In this document: one piece after another, positions 1 through 6,283 of the stretch
Layout: each line of letters starts with the position of its first letter
How positions within the stretch are numbered: position 1 is the first letter of the stretch
Source of the DNA: Methanobacteriota archaeon
GTDB taxonomy: Archaea > Thermoplasmatota > Thermoplasmata > RBG-16-68-12
Assembly (NCBI GenBank): GCA_005879045.1
Contig: VBLV01000124.1
Location: forward strand, 1 to 7,828
Reading direction: 5' to 3'
Length of the DNA stretch: 7,828 nucleotides
Position numbers and translations under genes: made by a program
The notes under the pieces: model-generated
Databases searched by the model: none
Told to the model about the DNA's origin: nothing
What the model saw: only the letters and a program-made list of their open reading frames with translations

Positions 1-1036
1 GAGGGAGGCGCCTCCATCCTCGTCGTCCAGACCGAGGACGAGATCGCGGCCATCACGATGGCGACGGGCGCCGCCCTGACCGGTGCTCGCTCCGCGACGG
101 CCACGTCGGGCCCCGGGTTTTCCCTCATGATGGAGGGGATCGGTTGGGCCTCGATCAACGAAGTGCCGGTCGTGATCACGCTGTACCAGCGCGCCGGCCC
201 GAGCACCGGGATGCCGACCCGCCACGAGCAAGGCGACCTCCGGTTCGCGCTCCACGCGGGCCACGGCGAGAGCCCGAGGATTCTCCTCGCGTCGGGGGAC
301 TTCGAGGAGTGCATCCGCGACGGGCTGTTGGCCTTCAACTACGCGGACCGATACCAGATGCCGGTCATCCATCTCGTCGACAAGGCGCTCGCGAACAGCT
401 ACGCCACGACGCCGGTTCCGGACCTCTCCGATCTCCGGATCGACCGGGGCGCCCTGGTCCTCGAGAACAACGGCTATTCCAAAGACAATCCGTACAAGCG
501 GTTCGACCTTAGCAACGGTCCCGATCTTCTGGAACACCGGCGACGAGCACGAGGAGCGGGGCCACATCACGGAGGACCCGATGGTCCGAGATGCGATGAT
601 GGAGAAGCGGTTCGCCAAGCTCGACCTCGCGGCGAAGGAAATCCCGCGCGACGTCAAGTTGCGGTACTTCGGCCCGAAGGACGCGCCCACGGTCATCGTG
701 AGCTGGGGGTCGACGAAGGGCGCCCTCCTGGACGCCCTGGACCGGCTCTGGGCCGAAGGCGCGAAGGTCGGTTACCTCCACGTTCGCCTGATCAACCCGT
801 TCCCGACAGCGGAGATCCTCCCGTACGTCGCGAAAGCGAAACGCCGGATCGGGATCGAGATGAACTTCGGGGCGCAGCTCGCGGGCATCGTCCGAGAGCA
901 CAGCGGCGTCGAGATGACCCACTTCATCCTGAAGTACAACGGCCGCCCGATGTCCAACACGGAACTGTACGACGCGATCCAGGATGTCGTCCGCGGGAAG
1001 GCCGCGAAGAGGACGGTGTTGACCCGTGGCTCTTGA
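1..1036 (+). CDS. korA: 2-oxoacid:ferredoxin oxidoreductase alpha subunit, 5'-partial and frameshifted
   Basis: This is the alpha chain of the enzyme that oxidatively decarboxylates 2-oxoacids (pyruvate, 2-oxoglutarate or similar) to acyl-CoA with ferredoxin as acceptor, in the cytoplasm. Reading frame 1 is open from base 1 and shows the hallmark segments [19 protein letters not shown] and [15 protein letters not shown] (bases about 196-240). It stays family-like to [10 protein letters not shown] (base 522). The similarity then continues in frame 2 from IFWNTGDEH (524 on) through GHITEDP, INPFP, FGAQLAG and KYNGRP to the TGA at 1034-1036. The frame change coincides with loss of about ten residues normally found between these blocks, so a deletion of 3k+2 bases is the simplest reading. 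The start lies upstream of the window. In two-subunit archaeal enzymes a gamma domain is fused ahead of this part, which cannot be checked here. A sequencing or assembly error and a real pseudogene both remain possible. Pyruvate versus 2-oxoglutarate specificity cannot be told. Confidence 0.88.
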
Positions 1037-2009
1037 ACAGATCCTGAAGCCCTCCGACTTTGCGACCGACGTCCACAACGATTGGTGCCCCGGGTGCGGG
1101 GACTTCGGCATCCTCCGGACGATCCAGATGGCCCTCGCGGAGCTGAAGATGGAGCCCCACCGGGTGACGATCGTCTCGGGGATCGGGTGTTCCGCGAAGA
1201 CGGTCCACTACGTGAAGACGTACGGGATCCACACGTTGCACGGCCGGGCGCTCCCGTACGCGACCGGGGTGAAGCTCGCGAATCCTCAGCTCAAGGTCCT
1301 CTGTCTCAGCGGCGACGGCGACGGGCTCGGAATCGGCGGCGGACACTTCGTGAACGCCGGCCGCCGGAACCTGGACATGCTGTACATCATCCACGACAAC
1401 GGCGTCTACGGGCTGACGAAGGGCCAGGCCGCGCCGACCCTCAAGCTCGGCGTCCAGACGAAGTCCCTCGCCCATCCGAACATCAACGAGGCCGTCAACC
1501 CGATCTGGCTCGCCCTCGCGGCCGGCGCGACATGGGTGGGCCGCGGCTACTCGTACGATATCAAGCATCTCGTCGCGACGATCAAGGCGGGGATCGAGCA
1601 CAAAGGATACGCCTTCCTCGATGTCCTGCAGCCCTGCCCGACGTACAACGACCTGAACACGAAGGAGTGGTACGGGGGCGAGGACCGGAAGGATCCGGCG
1701 AGCGGTCGCTCGTTGCCTCGCGTCTACAAGCTCGAGGACGAGGGCTACGATCCCGTGGTCCGCGATCCATCCGAGGTCGAGAAGAAGACCACGCAGGCCC
1801 TGGAGAAGGCGCTCGAATGGGGAGACCGCATCCCGATCGGCGTGTTTTACAAGAACGAGCACGTGCCGACGTTTGAGGAGCGCATTGCACAGCGCGTGCC
1901 CACGTACATGGACCACCCGCCCGCCCTCCAGCCGATCGCGGGCCCGAACGGCGAACCGCGGACGGACCTGACGCGGCTCCTGCAGCGCCTCACGTTCAAG
2001 GCCGAGTGA
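1026..2009 (+). CDS. korB: 2-oxoacid:ferredoxin oxidoreductase beta subunit
   Basis: This 327-residue protein is the thiamine diphosphate and [4Fe-4S] subunit that pairs with the alpha chain just upstream. The cluster ligands expected in the two-subunit archaeal family are visible as C21 and C24 (WCPGCGDFG), C55 (GIGCSAK) and C204 (QPCPTYN). The Mg-thiamine diphosphate motif is [11 protein letters not shown] from residue 96, followed by [11 protein letters not shown] (124-134). K58 and the LTK segment sit where the Sulfolobus enzyme has residues that contact the 2-oxoacid. The protein is slightly longer than the usual 290-305 residues because of a C-terminal tail rich in Pro and Arg. The GTG start at 1026 overlaps the alpha stop by 11 bases and has a GAGG about 13 bases upstream (1009-1012), which fits translational coupling. 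No defect is seen, in contrast to the alpha gene. Confidence 0.93.
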   Translation: MALEQILKPSDFATDVHNDWCPGCGDFGILRTIQMALAELKMEPHRVTIVSGIGCSAKTVHYVKTYGIHTLHGRALPYATGVKLANPQLKVLCLSGDGDGLGIGGGHFVNAGRRNLDMLYIIHDNGVYGLTKGQAAPTLKLGVQTKSLAHPNINEAVNPIWLALAAGATWVGRGYSYDIKHLVATIKAGIEHKGYAFLDVLQPCPTYNDLNTKEWYGGEDRKDPASGRSLPRVYKLEDEGYDPVVRDPSEVEKKTTQALEKALEWGDRIPIGVFYKNEHVPTFEERIAQRVPTYMDHPPALQPIAGPNGEPRTDLTRLLQRLTFKAE

Positions 2010-2835
2010 CCTCGACGCGTTTCGCCCCGCGGTCTTCCTCGAGAAGCGCCGCCGCGGGCGTCCCCATCTCCCAGATCCGTTCCGCCATCTCGGACATCGC
2101 ATCCGCGATCGCGAGGTCGTCAGTCCAAATCGCGATGTCGTCGCCGCGGTACGACGAATCGTCATCCGGGATCGGGTGGCTCATCAGGAACTCTTTGCCG
2201 TCGAAGACGTGCATGTAGACGGGCATCATGAAGTCGATGTGGCGCACTTCGGCGTGTTTCAAGAGGGCGCGTACATCGTCGCGGTTCTCCGGCGTAAAGC
2301 AGAAAGCGTACTTCAGGCGGACCCCCTGCTTCGCTTTGTCGACGAGGTCCGGCATGAACGCCCCGAGGATTCGTCCGGGGCTCTTCGTCGTCCCGATGCC
2401 GATCACCTCTCGCGTCGCGCCGTCGTACATCTTCAGGAGTCGCTCTCGGACGTTCTTGCGGCCGTAAATCGCCTCGAACCGTCCGCGCGACTCCGGCTCC
2501 TTCTGAGCGCTGATCGCGAACTCGCGGGCGAGGGTGTCCAATCCCGCGTCGATCTGCTTCGCCCGGGAGCGCATGTCGTCCGCGAGGGCGTGCAGGTAGG
2601 TCGCGAACGGCACGGCCTTGTACCGGAGCGGGGTCTCGGGCAGGATTAGCACGAGGCCTTTTTCATGGAGCTGCTGCATCGTCGCGTAGATCCGCGTCCG
2701 CGGGACCTTGGACAGCGGGGAGATCTGGCTGGCGGTCGCCGACCCCAGGTCCAACAGGGTGAGGTACACCCGGGCCTGGTACTCCGTCAGCCCATGCTCC
2801 GTCATCTTCCGAAGGCGATCCTGATTGATGGGCAC
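1996..2835 (-). CDS. TrmB-family transcriptional regulator
   Basis: This is a predicted DNA-binding regulator of about 279 residues. Counting from the GTG at 2835, a winged helix-turn-helix occupies residues 12-75: [14 protein letters not shown], then SATASQIS, then the recognition helix around [20 protein letters not shown]. This is the classic TrmB pattern. A helical linker follows (about 80-115), then a C-terminal sensor-like domain (about 120-260) containing [21 protein letters not shown] and MYMHVFDG-like segments ([15 protein letters not shown]). Members of this family often sense sugars or other metabolites, but the ligand here is unknown. The open frame extends upstream to 3012, but that extension lacks family similarity and overlaps the divergent gene. 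The GTG at 2835 is chosen because a TTTATG box lies about 28 bases upstream, as expected for a leaderless archaeal transcript. ATG 2805 is the alternative. The 3' end overlaps the convergent beta subunit gene by 14 bases. Divergent placement makes the flavin dehydrogenase a likely target. Confidence 0.88.
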   Translation of the reverse strand: MPINQDRLRKMTEHGLTEYQARVYLTLLDLGSATASQISPLSKVPRTRIYATMQQLHEKGLVLILPETPLRYKAVPFATYLHALADDMRSRAKQIDAGLDTLAREFAISAQKEPESRGRFEAIYGRKNVRERLLKMYDGATREVIGIGTTKSPGRILGAFMPDLVDKAKQGVRLKYAFCFTPENRDDVRALLKHAEVRHIDFMMPVYMHVFDGKEFLMSHPIPDDDSSYRGDDIAIWTDDLAIADAMSEMAERIWEMGTPAAALLEEDRGAKRVEVTRP

Positions 2836-2860
2836 GCGAACCGTCGAAGGCGGTGCGCGA

Positions 2861-2866
2861 CATAAA
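2861..2866 (-). promoter_or_regulatory. TATA box of the regulator gene, possibly shared with the divergent gene
   Basis: On the minus strand the hexamer reads TTTATG, preceded by AACAACG, inside a GC-rich stretch. Its centre is about 28 bases from the GTG at 2835, so initiation would fall at or within two bases of the start codon, implying a leaderless mRNA. On the plus strand the same spot reads CATAAA and would place a start site near 2890 for the divergent flavin dehydrogenase gene. This is the only AT-rich patch between the two genes. No transcription data support it directly. Confidence 0.5.
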
Positions 2867-2938
2867 CGTTGTTCCTGCCGTCGGTGACACGCCTTGCGAA
2901 AGGGGCAAGTGAGTCGCCGGCGTTGGTGCGTCGTTGGG

Positions 2939-4531
2939 ATGACAGGCTCTGCTGACGACGCGACCCTTCGACGAGCCTTGGAACAGGCCATCGGAGAGGA
3001 GAAGGTCCGCACCGACGATTCGATCCTTCGGACCTACTCCACGGATGCGAGCCCGTGTGCCGTCGAGCCTCGGGCCGTCGCCTTCGCCGAAACCGAGGAC
3101 GACGTCCGCGCGGTCCTGCAGGTGTGTCGCGAGCTCGAGGTCCCGATCACCCCGCGCGCATCCGGAACGTCGCTCTCCGGCGCCGCGATCGGTCCCGGCG
3201 TGGTCCTGGACACGACCCGATTCCATCGCATTTTGGAGTTCGATCTGGAGCGACGGCGCATCCGCGTCGAGCCCGGCATCCTCCTCGCCGAGTTGACCGC
3301 GTATCTCGCGGAGCGCGGAATGCGATTCGCTCCCGACCCCGGAAGCCAGGATCTGTGCCGGATCGGCGGTATGGTCGGGCACAACGCCTCGGGATATCGC
3401 AGCGTGAAGTATGGCCAGACGAGGGATCACGTCCTGGGCCTGAGGATCCTCCTGGCCGACGGCACGCCGGTGCACGCGCATGACATCCCCTTGGAGGGCG
3501 CGGAATGGCGGGAGATCGTCGGCCGCGCGAACGGGCTGGAGCAGGTGAGGAAGGAGATCGAGGCTCACCAGGACGCGATTCTCTCGAGTCGTCGCCCCAT
3601 CCGGAAGCATTCGTGCGGATACGACCTCGTGGGCCCCGCGGAGTCGCTCGCCCGCGGCGTCTTCCCGCTCGCGTCCCTTTTCGTCGGGAGCGAGGGCACC
3701 CTTGGGGTCGTTACCGAAGTCACCCTCCGCGTCCTCCCCGTCCCTGCTCGTCGGGTCACGATGCTCCTCTACCTCGACCGATTCGAAGACCTAGGCCCGG
3801 CGGTTGCCGACATCCTGACGTGGGGTCCGAGCGCGATCGAGGCCGTCGATGGGGACTCTCTCGCCCTGTTGGACCGGGAGGCCCTCGGCATTCCGCGCAC
3901 GGCGAAGGCGATGTTGCTCGTCGAGTTCGACGAGGGCGATCCCGATGCGATCGCGGACGCCGTGGTCCGGCGCGTTGCGACTCGCTATCGGTTGAGCCGG
4001 GACGCCGAGGTCGCATCCGACCCAGTGCGTCAATCGACTCTCTGGAAAGTCCGGCGATCCTTGTTCCCGACCATTATCCAGCGGCCCGGGCCGCGCAAAG
4101 CGTGGGGCTTCGTGGAGGACCCGATCGTCCCGCGCGACCGGGTGCCGGAGTTCATCGCCTTCCTCGTGGACCTCACGCGGCGTCATGGGACCACCGCGGG
4201 GATCTACGGTCACATCGGGGACGGGAACACGCACTATCGCCCGTTTTTCGATCCGACCGACCCACAGGATTTCGAGCGCATGCGAGCGTTGCGAGAGGAG
4301 TTCGATCACACGGTCCTCAACCGTTTTCGTGGCGCGCCATCCGGGGAACATGGAATCGGACGGATCCGTGCGGAGACGCTGCCGCGCGTCTGGGGAAGCG
4401 AGGTATACGGCGTCATGCGACGGATCAAGGAAGCGCTCGATCCCCGCGGACTCCTGAATCCTGGAGTCCTGTTCTCGTCGGACCCCTGGTGGGCCACCTG
4501 GGGCGGGCTCGAATCTCGCGTGCCGATGTGA
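2939..4531 (+). CDS. glcD: FAD-binding 2-hydroxyacid dehydrogenase (GlcD / D-lactate dehydrogenase family)
   Basis: This is a flavoprotein of about 530 residues that probably oxidises D-lactate, glycolate or a related 2-hydroxyacid to the 2-oxoacid and passes electrons to a quinone or electron-transfer protein. The N-terminal PCMH-type FAD-binding domain (about 30-235) shows PRASGTSLSG (72-81), VEPGI (110-114), IGGMVGHNASG (142-152) with YGQTRDHV, and KHSCGYDL followed by FVGSEGTLGVVTEV. The FAD-oxidase C domain follows, with YGHIGDGNTH (H425 and H432), GEHGIGRIR (H471) and the terminal LDPRGLLNPG. These are the usual flavin and substrate-site motifs. It carries no CxxC Fe-S motifs of the GlcF or LldE type and no partner gene is adjacent, so the electron acceptor is unclear. 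ATG 2939 fits homologue length. In-frame TTG 2894 and GTG 2909 are alternatives, and none has a convincing ribosome site. Substrate cannot be fixed from sequence. The divergent TrmB regulator may control it. Confidence 0.88.
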   Translation: MTGSADDATLRRALEQAIGEEKVRTDDSILRTYSTDASPCAVEPRAVAFAETEDDVRAVLQVCRELEVPITPRASGTSLSGAAIGPGVVLDTTRFHRILEFDLERRRIRVEPGILLAELTAYLAERGMRFAPDPGSQDLCRIGGMVGHNASGYRSVKYGQTRDHVLGLRILLADGTPVHAHDIPLEGAEWREIVGRANGLEQVRKEIEAHQDAILSSRRPIRKHSCGYDLVGPAESLARGVFPLASLFVGSEGTLGVVTEVTLRVLPVPARRVTMLLYLDRFEDLGPAVADILTWGPSAIEAVDGDSLALLDREALGIPRTAKAMLLVEFDEGDPDAIADAVVRRVATRYRLSRDAEVASDPVRQSTLWKVRRSLFPTIIQRPGPRKAWGFVEDPIVPRDRVPEFIAFLVDLTRRHGTTAGIYGHIGDGNTHYRPFFDPTDPQDFERMRALREEFDHTVLNRFRGAPSGEHGIGRIRAETLPRVWGSEVYGVMRRIKEALDPRGLLNPGVLFSSDPWWATWGGLESRVPM

Positions 4532-4543
4532 GTAGGTGCCGAA

Positions 4544-4552
4544 GCTTTAAGC
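4544..4552 (+). promoter_or_regulatory. nuoB: candidate TATA element of the nuoB-nuoI operon
   Basis: GCTTTAAGC is an AT-rich patch thirteen bases after the flavin dehydrogenase stop codon. If it is a TATA box, transcription would start near 4574, exactly where the foldable leader begins. Weaker competitors are GTTAAG at 4635-4640 and GATATTC near 4651, either of which would give a shorter leader. The choice cannot be made from sequence alone. Confidence 0.3.
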
Positions 4553-4596
4553 CGACCGGGGAGTTCGTTTCATCGGGCTGCGACCACGGGCCGTCG

Positions 4597-4668
4597 CCCG
4601 GAGAGTATCGGGGATGCAAAGCCGCGAAGGAAGGGTTAAGAGCGACCCCGATATTCGAGCGTTCCGGG
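4597..4668 (+). repeat. long inverted repeat / RNA hairpin in the nuoB leader
   Basis: The 174-base gap before nuoB holds a strong inverted repeat. Bases 4603-4613 (GAGTATCGGGG) pair with 4646-4656 (CCCCGATATTC) as 11 pairs including one G-U, closing a 32-base loop. An outer stem of six pairs joins 4597-4602 (CCCGGA) to 4663-4668 (TCCGGG), with a six-base bulge on the right side. A competing smaller hairpin joins 4574-4577 and 4581-4584 to 4593-4600 and shares bases 4597-4600 with the outer stem. The element could be a structured 5' leader, but it matches no RNA family I recognise, and GC-rich DNA yields some stems by chance. Confidence 0.4.
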
Positions 4669-4705
4669 AGCGGATCGGGGGCCGCACCCCAGGGGTCCAG
4701 ATCGA

Positions 4706-5371
4706 ATGATCCAGCGTGCGGAGCAGGCGAACATCGTCGGCCTCCGCTCGAAGGATTTCGTCCAGTGGGTCGAGGAGAACATCGACGCCCCGATCAAGCG
4801 CGGGCCCGGCGGGGCCATCCTTGAACGGCTCAAGGCGGGTCTCGTCGGGGAGTTCTTCAACTGGGCGAAACGGAACTCCACGTGGCCGTTGCACTTCGGC
4901 ATCATGTGCTGCGCGATCGAGATGGCGGCGACCTCGGATCCGCGGTACGATATCGAGCGATTCGGAGTCATCTACCGCTCGTCGCCGCGGCAATGCGACG
5001 TCCTCCTCCTAAACGGTCCGATTTCGCTCAAGCTCCGCCCCGCGGTGCGCCGGCTCTACGAACAGATGGCGGAACCCAAATGGGTCATCGCGATGGGGGA
5101 GTGTACGATCTGCGGTGGTCCCTACTACGACTCATACTCGGTGGTCAAAGGATCGTACACGTTCGTCCCGACGGACATCTTCATCCCCGGCTGCCCCGTG
5201 CGACCGGAAGCCCTGATCGACGGCTTCCTGAAGCTCAGCGCGAAGATCAAGGCGGAACGGACCGGCTGGGTGCGGACGAAGAAGGGGCGCCTCGTCAGCG
5301 CGCGCGAGGGCCAGCTGATGGACATGCAGAAGGGCGAGTACACGTATGAAGTCCCCCAAGTCCGAGGCTAA
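4706..5371 (+). CDS. nuoB: complex I-type subunit B (NuoB/FpoB-like), N2 cluster protein
   Basis: This 221-residue protein is the subunit that carries the terminal N2 [4Fe-4S] cluster of complex I-type enzymes, in the peripheral arm on the cytoplasmic face. Ligands are the tandem pair C68-C69 (HFGIMCCAIEM), C133 (MGECTICGG) and C163 (PGCPVRPEAL). The adjacent-cysteine motif marks the complex I branch and differs from the CxxC-type motif of NiFe-hydrogenase small subunits. RFG-x3-RSSPRQ (85-96) and QMAEPKWVIAMG are also canonical. Departures from the usual sequence are GPISLKLRP (104-112), where GTxTxKMAP is typical, and extra cysteines C97 and C136. The ATG at 4706 has AGGGGT nine bases upstream. 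Only nuoI follows. Subunits A, C, D, H and J-N are absent from the window, so they must lie elsewhere if the complex is complete. Electrons would go to a quinone-like carrier. Confidence 0.9.
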   Translation: MIQRAEQANIVGLRSKDFVQWVEENIDAPIKRGPGGAILERLKAGLVGEFFNWAKRNSTWPLHFGIMCCAIEMAATSDPRYDIERFGVIYRSSPRQCDVLLLNGPISLKLRPAVRRLYEQMAEPKWVIAMGECTICGGPYYDSYSVVKGSYTFVPTDIFIPGCPVRPEALIDGFLKLSAKIKAERTGWVRTKKGRLVSAREGQLMDMQKGEYTYEVPQVRG

Positions 5372-6185
5372 GGCCGGCCCGAAAGTCGGCACGATCGGGG
5401 GCACGGTCCGCCCGCTCCTCGCGACGATCAAGCAGGCGTTGGTCACGATGCCGGGCATCAACCGCCTCATCCCCGGAGGCCGGAAGCCCGTCACCCATCT
5501 CTATCCGTATCAGAAGGTCGAGCTCCCCGTGGCGTTTCGAGGGCAGCACAGCATCGATTGGTTCAAGTGCATCGGCTGCGAGCTCTGCGCGAAGGTCTGT
5601 CCGAACGAATGCATCTACTTCGAGTTCTACGAAGTCGAGCCGACGTCCGAGTATCTCCACCCCAGCCGGGCGCAACTCGATGAGATGAAGAAGATCATCC
5701 GGAGGCCCGCGGTCGATGTGGGGCATTGCCTGTTCTGCGGGAACTGCATGGAATACTGCCCGACGGACGCATGGAACTTCACGCAGGAATTCGAACTGGC
5801 CGACTACGCGCGAGAGGACCTCTACTACCGCGCGGACGAGCTCCGGATGCCGAAAGAGAACTCGGACAAGGAGATCGTGTTGATCAACCGCATCGGCGAG
5901 CATCCGATCCTCGAGGTGGACGTCTGCATCGGCTGCCGCAAGTGCGAGCGCGAGTGTCCGACCCGATGCATCGACATGCTCGACGGCCCGAACGACCGGA
6001 AGGGCAAGCCGATCGTGATCCCGGAATTCGACTACACGAAGTGCATCGGCTGCCAGCAATGCGTCGACGTGTGTCCGGTCGATTGCCTGCACATGGAGGA
6101 GATCGGCTACAAGGATCTGGAAGGGTTCTACCACATCAATCTCCAGGGCGAAGTCAAGTTGCTCGAGGAGCAGGTCGAAAAGTAG
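5346..6185 (+). CDS. nuoI: complex I-type subunit I with an extra two-cluster ferredoxin domain
   Basis: This 279-residue iron-sulfur protein is predicted to wire electrons to the N2 cluster in NuoB. The N-terminal part resembles NuoI: a basic amphipathic region, then VTHLYPYQKVELP and FRGQHSI, then cluster motifs C75-C78-C81-C85 and C128-C131-C134-C138. A second ferredoxin-like module follows with C194-C197-C200-C204 and C233-C236-C239-C243. Canonical NuoI has two clusters and is usually about 150-200 residues, so the extra module is the notable point. In such pairs the fourth cysteine of one motif usually binds the partner cluster. The gene starts at ATG 5346 inside nuoB, overlapping it by 26 bases, with an AGGGCGAG stretch a few bases upstream. 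This suggests coupled translation. No NADH-binding module genes (E, F, G) are near, so the extra clusters could receive electrons from reduced ferredoxin. That role is inference. Confidence 0.88.
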   Translation: MKSPKSEAKAGPKVGTIGGTVRPLLATIKQALVTMPGINRLIPGGRKPVTHLYPYQKVELPVAFRGQHSIDWFKCIGCELCAKVCPNECIYFEFYEVEPTSEYLHPSRAQLDEMKKIIRRPAVDVGHCLFCGNCMEYCPTDAWNFTQEFELADYAREDLYYRADELRMPKENSDKEIVLINRIGEHPILEVDVCIGCRKCERECPTRCIDMLDGPNDRKGKPIVIPEFDYTKCIGCQQCVDVCPVDCLHMEEIGYKDLEGFYHINLQGEVKLLEEQVEK

Positions 6186-6197
6186 GCCGCGGGCCGT

Positions 6198-6218
6198 CGA
6201 TCGCGATTATTCGCATCG
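6198..6218 (+). terminator. small hairpin after nuoI, possible 3' end element
   Basis: CGAT-C-GCGA (6198-6206) pairs with TCGCATCG (6211-6218) around a TTAT loop, giving eight pairs with one bulged C, thirteen bases after the nuoI stop. A T-rich patch follows at 6229-6236, but it overlaps the metE TATA box. It may mark the end of the nuo transcript or serve as a regulatory site for the next gene. Archaeal termination depends mainly on T-runs, so this is weak. Confidence 0.25.
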
Positions 6219-6230
6219 GAATTGTAGACC

Positions 6231-6238
6231 TTTTATAG
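6231..6238 (+). promoter_or_regulatory. metE: TATA box of the metE operon
   Basis: TTTTATAG is the clearest archaeal TATA match in the window, set in the most AT-rich part of the nuoI-metE gap. It predicts initiation near 6260-6263, leaving a leader of about 22 bases that contains the GGAGG ribosome site. It separates the metE pair from the nuo operon as its own transcription unit. Confidence 0.65.
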
Positions 6239-6271
6239 TATTCCCATCATCCATCTCCGTCCTCACGGCCC

Positions 6272-6276
6272 GGAGG
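6272..6276 (+). promoter_or_regulatory. Shine-Dalgarno site that fixes a TTG start
   Basis: GGAGG lies seven bases ahead of the TTG at 6284. It is the best ribosome-binding match in the window and supports TTG as the start codon. The encoded residues after it (VRTTVVGNYPRVG) match the start of the MetE N-terminal domain, and no ATG or GTG is available in frame nearby. Confidence 0.7.
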
Positions 6277-6283
6277 GCTCCGT

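Noticed and set aside
505..560. Programmed ribosomal frameshift in the alpha subunit
   Set aside because: No slippery heptamer is visible at the junction, and about ten conserved residues are missing, which a frameshift alone would not explain.
924..2165. Long open frame on the minus strand (413 codons) across the beta subunit gene
   Set aside because: It is Arg/Val/Asp-rich with no recognisable motif and lies opposite a gene with clear cluster and thiamine motifs. Open antisense frames are common in high-GC DNA.
2893..2909. Inverted repeat CTTGC / GCAAG as an operator for the regulator
   Set aside because: Only five pairs with a seven-base spacer and no match to a known TrmB-family site; this is expected by chance.
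4532..4705. tRNA or other RNA gene in the gap before nuoB
   Set aside because: No T-arm consensus, anticodon arm or acceptor stem pattern could be found; the pairing present does not form a cloverleaf.
3505..4824. Plus-strand open frame of 439 codons overlapping the flavin dehydrogenase
   Set aside because: It is an Arg/Gly/Pro-rich out-of-frame reading of a gene whose correct frame carries all family motifs.
4706..5371. Small subunit of a group 4 NiFe-hydrogenase instead of NuoB
   Set aside because: The protein has adjacent cysteines (C68-C69) and the SPRQ and PKWVIAMG segments of the complex I branch, and no hydrogenase large subunit is nearby.
5295..6134. Minus-strand open frame of 279 codons opposite nuoI
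   Set aside because: Its codons mirror the nuoI coding strand and show no domain-like pattern, whereas nuoI has four cysteine motifs in register.
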